The notes under the pieces: model-generated | Told to the model about the DNA's origin: nothing | Databases searched by the model: none | What the model saw: only the letters and a program-made list of their open reading frames with translations | Program-made: the position numbers and the translations under genes | Shown: one piece after another, positions 1-9,400 of the stretch | Layout of the letters: each line of letters starts with the position of its first letter | How positions within the stretch are numbered: position 1 is the stretch's first letter | Assembly (NCBI GenBank): GCA_013203545.1 | Contig: JABMQA010000699.1 | Span: 1 to 12,994, forward strand | From: Bacteroidota bacterium | GTDB lineage: Bacteria; Bacteroidota; Bacteroidia; Bacteroidales; 4484-276 | Length of the DNA stretch: 12,994 nucleotides | Direction: 5' to 3'

Positions 1-56
1 ACATTCTACATTCTACATTCTACATTCTACATTCCACATTCTTCATTCTTCATTCC
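1..56. repeat. 7-bp tandem repeat (ACATTCT)n
   Basis: Eight consecutive heptamer units are visible: four exact ACATTCT, then ACATTCC, ACATTCT, TCATTCT and TCATTCC. The array probably continues upstream of the window edge. Units decay toward the right end, as in slippage-driven arrays. It lies upstream of the promoter at 96-128 and no coding role is visible. Confidence 0.93.
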
Positions 57-61
57 AAATT

Positions 62-90
62 TCCCCCCATGTCCCCCATTTGTCCCCCCT
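62..90. repeat. C-tract cluster upstream of the operon promoter
   Basis: Three runs of five or six C are separated by ATG and ATTTG spacers, forming degenerate units of about 10 bp. On the - strand these are three G-runs (6, 5, 6). That is one tract short of a canonical G-quadruplex, unless a G6 run contributes twice. The cluster ends a few bases before the -33 element of the promoter. Any regulatory role is speculation. Confidence 0.6.
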
Positions 91-95
91 AAAAA

Positions 96-128
96 TTTGA
101 CTTACACCATTGCCACACGGTACCTTTG
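96..128 (+). promoter_or_regulatory. Bacteroidota-type promoter (TTTG / TACCTTTG)
   Basis: TTTG at 96-99 and TACCTTTG at 121-128 match the -33 TTTG and -7 TAnnTTTG elements used by the Bacteroidota primary sigma factor, with a 21-base gap between them. Transcription should start near 132-136, giving a leader of about 16-20 bases before the ATG at 152. This places the TTG at 110 inside the promoter and rules it out as a start codon. No comparable element precedes the second gene, so this promoter probably serves both genes. Confidence 0.72.
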
Positions 129-151
129 CCTTTGTAAGTAAAGAAACTGTT

Positions 152-430
152 ATGATGAAAAAACATTTCGATATTTTAATCAAAGGAAACCTCAGAAATA
201 CAGGTTTCGTACTCCTGATCCTTAAGAAAGCCAGAAACCTGAATGTTACCGGAAAGGCCGGCTATCATGGTGATGGCGATGTCCTGATCCAGGCCGAAGG
301 CAATACCGAACAGCTTGACCGGCTCCTGGAATATTGTAGAAAAAATCCTGCCGGGGATCCATACAAGGAGATCAACATCCTTGAAGGGGTTCTTGAAAAT
401 TATTCTGATTTTGAAATGAATGTAACCTAA
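152..430 (+). CDS. Acylphosphatase-fold protein lacking both catalytic residues
   Basis: A 92-residue protein of the usual acylphosphatase length (about 90). The family pattern is visible from the first strand (ILIKG) through GF at residues 18-19, A27, TG at 33-34, DGDV at 41-44, AEG near 48-50 and the terminal DFEMNV strand. Known family members hydrolyse acyl phosphates using an Arg directly after GF (the GVGFR loop) and an Asn about 18 residues later (as in V-x-N-x-x-D-G). Here those positions read Val20 and Tyr38, and the phosphate loop GRVQGVGF is GNLRNTGF. I therefore infer loss of activity; the fold may serve binding or regulation instead. ATG at 152 is chosen because it follows the promoter closely; ATG at 155 (MKKHF) is equally possible. 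No Shine-Dalgarno sequence is seen, only an A-rich stretch. The stop lies 18 bases before the giant gene, so the two are probably co-transcribed. No signal peptide is seen, so it should be cytoplasmic. Confidence 0.82.
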   Translation: MMKKHFDILIKGNLRNTGFVLLILKKARNLNVTGKAGYHGDGDVLIQAEGNTEQLDRLLEYCRKNPAGDPYKEINILEGVLENYSDFEMNVT

Positions 431-448
431 CCAAACAATATCCAGTTT

Positions 449-3400
449 ATGAAAAAATTAATTTACCTATTGATCATTGTCCCCATTTTACTTACCATGG
501 GAAGTTATGCCCAGCAAAAATCCGTTGAAAAGGATACTGCAAGCTGGGATTACTGGCAGCAGAAGATTGCCAGTCCAAATTTAAACTTCATTGAGCTTGT
601 TGAAGAGTTCGACAATTTCTGGGAAGGAAAGGAAATTATCAGCCACAGCGGCTACAAACAATTCAGGCGCTGGGAGTCCCTGATGAGAGGAAGGGTTTTA
701 GCGGATGGGACCTTGCAATCGTCAAGGGATATTATTAATGAATATAAAGAATTCATTCAGAAATATCCAACAGATGGTGCGCTGGGAACATGGACTTCGC
801 TTGGTCCTCATAATTTCCCGGCTCCTTATAATTCAGGTCAGTTATCAGGAATGGGCCGGATTGCAAGCCTGGCATTTCATCCCACTGATCCGGATATTAT
901 CTTTGCAGGTGCACCTGCCGGCGGACTCTGGAAAACCACGGATGGCGGAGTGTCATGGATTAATATGAACACTGATAATCTGCCCACACTCGGTGTTTCG
1001 TCCATTGCCATACATCCTGCCGATCCTGACATCATTTATATTGGGACAGGCGACCGCGACAGTTTTCATGCTGCCGGCCTGGGTGTTTATAAATCCACAA
1101 ATGGAGGGCAAACGTGGGAAGAAAGCAGTGATGGTATGGGTGATTTGGAGGTGAACAGGTTGTTGATGGAGCCGGGATCGCCGAACATACTCCTGGCGGC
1201 CACGAGCAAAGGAATCTACAAATCTATTGATGATGGCGGACTCTGGACACGGATGGATACACTTTCCAGACCTGTTAAGGACCTCGTTTATAAACCCGGA
1301 ACAAGTGAAATACTTTATGCTGAAATAATGGGAGATATTTACAGGTCGGATGATTTTGGTCATAACTGGGATAAGCTTAGTGACAATCTTGAAAGAGGAA
1401 GCAGGGGTGCCATCGGTGTTAGCCCCGATGATCCTGAACGTGTATATTTCTTTCAAACCCAGGATAAAAAATTCAAAGCACTTTATGTCTCCTATGATGG
1501 TGGGGATCATTTTGATAAAAAGACAGCCGATACCTTGAAACACGAGGGGCAGGGTGGCTATAATCTGGTTATGGCCGTTGATCCGAATAATGCTGATATT
1601 ATTTATGGCGGGATGGTTACCGTTTATAAGTCCTACAATGCAGGTGACGATTGGGGCCAGTTGGTTAATGCGGGAGAGATTCATGCCGATCAGCATGTTT
1701 TTGAGTTTTCACCTCACAACGGGAGATTATATGTCGGGAATGATGGGGGTGTTTTTTCCAGTGGTGATGGCGGACAAAATTGGGATATACTTAATGACGG
1801 TATGGTTATCGCCCAGATCTACCGGATGGATGCCGGATCACACAACCCAAACCAGCTAATAACAGGGCATCAGGATGGAGGTACCTATGTTTCCTATGGC
1901 AATGATTTCTTTCATCAGAATGGTGGGGATGGTATGAATTGCCTTATCGATAGGAATAACAACAACATCATGTATGCCAGTGTACAGCATGGCAATATCA
2001 GCCGAACCCTCAATGGCGGGGTTTCCGGAGTGGACATGTTCAAAGGTATAACCCATGATTCCATCAATGGCATTCCTGACGCCGGCGACTGGATTACTCC
2101 ATATATCCTCGATAAGATAAATTCGGATATCATGTTTCTGGGCTATAAAGATCTATGGAGAAGTACCAATGTTACCACCGAGGATCCTCATGATGTGACA
2201 TGGCAAAACATTACTGAAGGATTAACCTCCGGGCAGGAAATTATGCACATTGAACAATGTCCGGCAAATAGAGAGATACTCTACATTGTGAGTAAAAACA
2301 ACAAGCTGTTTAAAACCATCAATGCACTTGGCCCAACCCCGGTATGGTATCAACTCAATAAGCCTTTATACGGAAGGGAGACTATCCAATGGATTGAGAG
2401 CCACCCGGAGGATATTTTTACCCTCTATATGTCACAGGGCAAACGGATTTGGAAATCAACCGATGGAGGTGGGAACTGGGATGATATTAGTTTGGATTTG
2501 CCCCTCGTACCCATTAATTGCATAAGGTTTCATGAAGGAACTGATGAAGGTTTGTATATTGGAACCGATGTGGGTGTCTACTATAAAGATGCCAAAATGA
2601 CCAGGTGGGTTCTCTTTAAAACAGGCTTGCCGGTAAGTGTACGGGTAAGAGACCTGGATATTTATTATGGTGAATCCCAGGATCAGCTCTTTGCAGCAAC
2701 CTACGGGCGTGGCGCATGGAAAACAGATATCGAACCGAACTATTATCCAAATCTTTTGATTTCTTCCGGTGCATGCACGGTTGATGACAATCAGGTTGAT
2801 ATGATAATTACTGCATTTAATAATCAACCCGAAACCAGATCAGATCCATTTTCAGTAGGGTTTTACCTCTCCACCAATGCTACTATTTCCAAAAAAGATT
2901 ACCTCATTGGCGAAGTGGAACTCCTAAGCCTGCAGGCAGGCGTTTATGGTTCTGCCGAGCTGGAAATTAACCTTGCCGACCTGCCTCCGGAAATTGAACA
3001 TGGTACCTATTATGCCGGTGCCATCATCGACTATAAACACGAAGTGCCGGAAACCGATGAGTTTGATAACGAGTACACTTTCCCCCAACAGGTAGAAATA
3101 CATGTACCCATGCAGGTTCAGAATGTCCAGGCTTCCGACGGTACAGGCTATTGGGTAAATCTTACCTGGGAAGCACCCACTGATCCGCTGGGGCCTGTTT
3201 ACTATCGTGTATTCCGAAACATTGCCAACAACCCGTTTAATGCTGAGGCACTTGGAAACGGATGGCAGTCTTACAATGTTGCTTTGGATAATACAGCAGA
3301 AGGTGGTGAAGATTATTATTACTGGGTAAAAGCCAGTTACAGTGACCAGGGTTACCGGGCCGGCGCTTTCAGCCACAAGGACCAGGGTTGGTCAAAGCTT

Positions 3401-6400
3401 GAGCCACCGGCAGATGTGGAAGCCTCGCAGGGAACATACCAGGATCGTATAAAAATTACATGGGATCCGGTTCCTGCAGGTACACATTTCAAAGTGTACA
3501 GAAGCCTGATAAACGATCTGGAGACAGCTCAGGCCCTGACCACAAACTGGTCGAGTATCCAATATTACAATGATAACACGGTGCTGCCGGGAACAGATTA
3601 TTACTACTGGGTCAAGTCTGCCCTGAGTTCAACCGGATACAGGCAGTCGCCAGGTTACAGTGAGTTGACCTCCGGATACCGGGCCTGGGCCAATGCACCT
3701 GATGCCGATGCCAGTGATGGAAGCTATGACGATAGGATCAGGGTTAGCTGGAATTCCATTGAAGGGGCTACGCATTACCAGGTGTGGAAGTCAACTGGCA
3801 ACGATCCGGGTTCAGCATACGCAAAGTCGGAATGGATTACCGTGCAGGAGTATTTCGATTACAATGTGACGCCCGGAGGTGATTATATGTATTGGGTAAA
3901 AGCAGCAAATAATCCTTCAGGTACCAATCCCACCGGATTTGGCGATGGCGATACTGGTTGGGTTAGGTTCTTGCCACCGACCAATTTAACCGCCACCGAT
4001 GGTGTTTTTGATGAATATGTCATGATTTCCTGGATTCCCACATCGGGTGCATCTTACAATAAAGTATACAGAAGCGAGTATTCGGGCTATTGGTATGCTG
4101 AGGAATACTCCTCATGGTTCCAGGGTAATAGCTTTGCAGATACTGAGACCGATCCAGGAAAATCCTATTATTATTGGGTGAGGTGTACCAACGAACCTCT
4201 CACTGATCATATGAGCGATTTCAGCAATGAGGATGCCGGTTGGAAAAAATTAGCCCCATCTGTTGTTACAGCAACCAAGGGAGTTTACCCCTGGAGTGTA
4301 CATGTGGATTTTACACCGGTTGAGGGTGCTGAGGAATACAGGGTATCTAGGGTGCTGGCCAGTAATCCGCAAAATCCATATATTATAGTTGACTGGACAA
4401 ATGACCCACCATTTCACATCGAACATGGGATTGAAGGCCAATATACAGAGTTCAATTTTTATGTGGAAGCGGCGAGGGATTATACCCATGAAAGACCAAG
4501 TTCTGCATACGATATGGGATTTGCCGGTGAGTGTGGCAACCTGGCCGATGTGTTGGAGTTTCGTGAATCGGAAATTTACGGTACGAATCTTATCATCAAT
4601 CACAGGGTAATCAACAACGGTGCTCACCCAACCCAGGAGAGTGGAAGGATTCAATATTATATCCGGGAATATCCGGGTGGTGATGATTACTATCAAATAG
4701 GGGAGGAGTGGGTAGGACCTTTGCAAGTTGGCGGATTTGCAAATATCAGCCACAGCTTTGATCTGCTTGATATCCCGGAGAATATTACCCTTGGAGAGTA
4801 CACCATATCCTATCAGCTTGACGTAGATGGTGATGTTTGTGAGAATGATGAAGCAGATAATTTCATTCAATGGGATGAGCCATTCAATTTTACCAATGCC
4901 ATGTATGGGATCTATACCGTTGGTGGCGATGACCCGGATTTCGAAGACCTGAACGTTGCGCTGGATGCACTGGATGAACGTGGTATTAGCGACAATGTGA
5001 GTCTCCATCTCAGACCGGGTGTTTACTGGGATCCTTTTGTGATTCCTGCCATCGAAGGGTCCTCTGAAGAAAAACGGGTAACTTTTACTTCAGACCCCAA
5101 TTTTTCAGATACTGCCCAGGTAAGCAACAGCAGCATCAACGAAAACTTTGTTTTTGCTTTTGAAGGCGCATCATATGTGACCATCAACGGGTTGAAGATC
5201 AGGTCTTATGGAATCACCAATTATGAGTCAACCTATGCCCGTTGTCTAGCCTTTTCCAATTCCCATGATATTATCATTGAGAATAACCTGATCCAGGGTG
5301 TGAACGGACCCGGAAATATTTCACCGGATAATGCTTTGGTATACGCCAATAATGGTGCGAATCATGATATTTTAATCAGAAACAACAGCCTGTTGTATGG
5401 CTCCTACGGGATTTACTATATTGGATCGGGAACAGGTGATGATGCGGATTGGGATGTAGAAATTTCGGGAAATCAGGTTCTTGATTTTTATTCCATTGGC
5501 GTGTATGTGAACTATGTTGGTAACCCTATAATTTCAAGCAATATAATTACCGGAATAAACTCCACCGAAGCTTTCCACATTGGAATAGAAATGGCATATA
5601 TCCAGTCGGGTTTCCGTATCGATAAAAACCAGATCGCACTTCAACCATCAAGCCACGATATGTTTGGTATCAGGTTGAAATATTGTGATAATTCCCTTGG
5701 AGAGCGCGGTTTGCTGGCCAATAATTTTATTTCCCTGAATGCCGGTGAGGATTTTGCTGTAGGTATTTACCTGCGACAGTGTGCAAAAACGGATGTGTTT
5801 TACAACAGCATAAATGTTTATGGTGTAGAAGAGGAATATTCATCCTGTATCGAATTGAGTTGTTTCGACGAAGGGATTCAGTTCAACAACAACATACTGA
5901 ACAATATTTTTTCCAATACCTCGGGTGGCCTCGCAATTTATTACTCGGAACAATGCTACGAGAATCTTTATTTGGATGAATGTGATTTCAATAGCTTCTA
6001 TGTTACCGGACCTCAAATTGCACATTTTAACGGTGCAGAATATTCAAGCCTTTCACAATGGCAGCAGCTGTCGGGTTTTGATTCAAATTCAATTGAAACT
6101 GATCCTGAGTTTGCTGATGAAATCAATCTGCATACCTATTGTCCTTTCCTAGACGGAAAAGCAACACCTGTTGAATTTGTCGTGGATGACGACATTGATG
6201 GGGATGCCAGGGATATGATGATGCCGGATATCGGTGCCGATGAATTTGACATTCCTGCTGCCGACTATGATCTTTCAATTTATCTGCATGACATGTTTTT
6301 TGCACCACCCATGGATTTGCTCTCCGATGAAGAGTATATCACCGTCAGTCTTACCAACGAGGGTTTTTATCCCATGTCGAATACTTCGGTTTCCTACCAG

Positions 6401-9400
6401 ATAAATGGTGGTGACTGGATTACCGAAATGGTGAGTGAGTCCATCGAACCCTGGAATTTTTACGATTATACTTTCAGTCAGACGGCAGATATGTCTGTTC
6501 CGGGGTACTACGAAATTATTGCAAAACTTTCCAACCCACAGGATCAGAACCCCCTGAACGACTATGATACCCTCAATATTTATGTCGAACCCGAACCCTA
6601 TTGCGAATGGCTTTATATGATGGGCTGCGACTGGATGTATGATCTCGAAACAGTCAAACTAAACACCTTAAATAACGAGTGGTCCGGATGCAGCGACATG
6701 GGATTTGGGGATTACACTTATCTCTCAACGGATCTTGAGCAGGGGGAAAACTATGCACTGACCATCCAGACAGGATCAGACAACATGTATGTTTCGGTTT
6801 GGATTGATTTTGATAACGATCATATTTTTAATGATACGGATGAGAAACTGGTAACAGACCTCTATTGTGAATTTGGATGGTTTGATTACACAGCCAATGT
6901 TGAGGTGCCCGTTTCAGCATACCCGGGCACTCATCGTATGCGGGTACGAAGTGTTTACATGCAGTCTGGATTTAATGCCTGTGACGAATATGAGTATGGT
7001 GAAGCCGAGGATTATTCCGTTAACATTACAAGTGGTGGTGGGCTGGCTGTGAATATCGGATCCGGGAAGTCGCAATCCTTCTGTTATGGTGAAACGGCCA
7101 CGTTGTCCGCATCGGTTAGTGGCGGGACGCCGCCCTATACGTTCCTGTGGAGTACCGGCGAAACCTCATCCTCAATAGGTTTAACTGCTGTTGCGGATAC
7201 CACCGTGTGGGTTCTGGTTAAAGATGTTGTGGGATATTCAGCACTTGCTGAATTGTCGTACTCAGTTAATCAGCCTCCTGAGTTGATGGCCTGGACGAAC
7301 CAACCCGTTTGCGAGGGCAGTTCCATTGAACTTTACGCTGATGCCTGGGCTTATGATTCTGTACAAAATTATTGTACTGTAGGCTGCGACATGCCTTCCT
7401 ATTGTAGTTCAGGAGCGAACATGTGGGGCGGCCCCATCGTTTCGGAGGTGATTGTCGGTGATATCAACAACAATACTTTTGGAATTTGTGAGGAATACAG
7501 TGATTTTACCAATATGAAAACCGAAATGGCACTTGGTGAGATTGTTAATATGCAGGTTGGTCTGGGATACTGCGATATGATGTCGGAAATGAGTGGCAAA
7601 GTTTACATCGACTGGAACCGCGATGGTGATTTTGAAGATAGCAGTGAGATGGTTTCCGAGCTCTACACCACCTGGTGGGAGGAAACTTACTGGATTGAAA
7701 TGATGGTTCCTGTTGATGCTGTGTTGGGGACCACAAAAATGCGCATCGTTTGCCGGGAAGGAATGGATACCCAAACCATTCAGCCCTGCGGGAATTTCGA
7801 TTATGGTGAAACGGAAGATTATGCCATCGAAATTTACGAACTTGCAGAAAATTATATCCAGTCATACAGTTGGACGGGGCCTTCAGGATTTGTTTCATCA
7901 GAACAGTATCCTGTTATTACCAATGCTGATGTCAGCAACAAGGGTCACTACAACTGCCTTGTTACAGACGGCAACGGATGTACAAACGATTATTCACAAT
8001 ATATTTTCGTTAGCGAAAATGCTGAAGCCATTGCAGGTCCTGATATGACCATTTGTGAGACGGGTTCCGTATTTTTAACCGGACAGGTAAGTCATGAAGA
8101 TAGTTTTGAATGGATTACCGGTGGTGATGGTACTTTTGATGATCCCGAAAATTTGAACACAAGTTATTACCCGGGTGATGGTGATATTCTTGCCGGTGAG
8201 GTGGAACTTTCGCTCATTGCATACCCGGGAATGATGTGCTTCGAATCGGATACTTCCTCCATGGTATTGACAATTACAACTGAACCATTTGCATTGATTG
8301 ATCCAATGATCATCTGTGATGATGTGCTTGCTGTTCTTCTGGATGGTGTCTATGCCGAAAATTATACTTCCCTCTCCTGGTCAACGGGTGGGACAGGCTA
8401 TTTTGATGACAATACCCTCTTGCATCCGACATACTTTTTCGGCCCTGATGATTCGGGTGAGATCGATTTTGTACTTGAACTGCAAGGATTAGGTAGTTGC
8501 CCTGAAGTTGAAGTGGAAGGCCAAGTACTTATCCAATCTTCAGCGGAGGTGGATGCAGGTAGTGATTTGACGATCTGTGAATTTGAAAATGCAACACTCG
8601 AAGGTTTTGCAGAAAATCATATGAATCTTACATGGTCTTCCAATGGTGATGGTATGTTCGATGATCCGATGAGCCCTGTCACAACTTATCAGCCCGGCTC
8701 TGAAGATATCTCAAACGGACTTGTCATACTTACGCTGGAGGCAGCGTCCTTCTGGCCCTGCACCCTGTTTGAAATGGATGAAATGCAACTTACTATTCTT
8801 CCTGATCTGGCTGAGATGAATGCCGGGAGTGATGTCACGGTTTGTACGAATCAACACCAGTTAAATGCCATTTCATCCGCCTATGCCTTTGTTTACTGGA
8901 CCACCGCAGGAGATGGAACCTTCGATGATGCAGGGATCTTAAATCCGGTTTACACAGCCGGTTCTGATGATTTGACAAGTGGGGCAGTTGTTTTAACCGT
9001 GGAGATGATGGCAGCATATCCATGCAATGGTTTTGCGCTGGATGAGATAAGTCTGGAATTTATAGAGGGGCCGGCAGTAAATGCAGGTTCTGACGCCGGA
9101 ATTTGCGAAGTCAATACCTGGCAGCTCATTGCCACCGCATCAAACTTTGCTGTAACAGAATGGCAGACATCCGGTGATGGGATTTTTGACAATCCTTTTG
9201 TTTTAGATGCCGTTTATACCCCGGGCCTGCAGGATATTGAAGATGGAGGTACAATGCTGACCATTGAGGCTACTGCCATTTCGCCCTGTGCCGGTTCGGT
9301 TACCGATCAAATGGGGCTCATTATTCAAAAAGCGCCACTTGTTTCTGCTGGTGCCGATGGTTCAATTTGTGAAACTGAAGATTTTGTTGTGGAAGGAACA

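Noticed and set aside
1..56. CRISPR array
   Set aside because: The repeat unit is only 7 bp with no spacers; it is a simple tandem repeat.
110..151. TTG start at 110 giving a 106-residue version of the acylphosphatase-like protein
   Set aside because: The TACCTTTG promoter element at 121-128 lies inside this extension, and the added residues do not belong to the acylphosphatase fold, which starts at MKKHFDILIKG.
953..1696. 247-codon open frame on the - strand inside the giant gene
   Set aside because: It is antisense to clear Asp-box propeller coding sequence and its translation shows no recognisable domain; it is a shadow frame.
4250..5008. 252-codon open frame on the - strand inside the giant gene
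   Set aside because: It is antisense to the FnIII/CARDB/beta-helix region, with a composition typical of a shadow frame and no motif.
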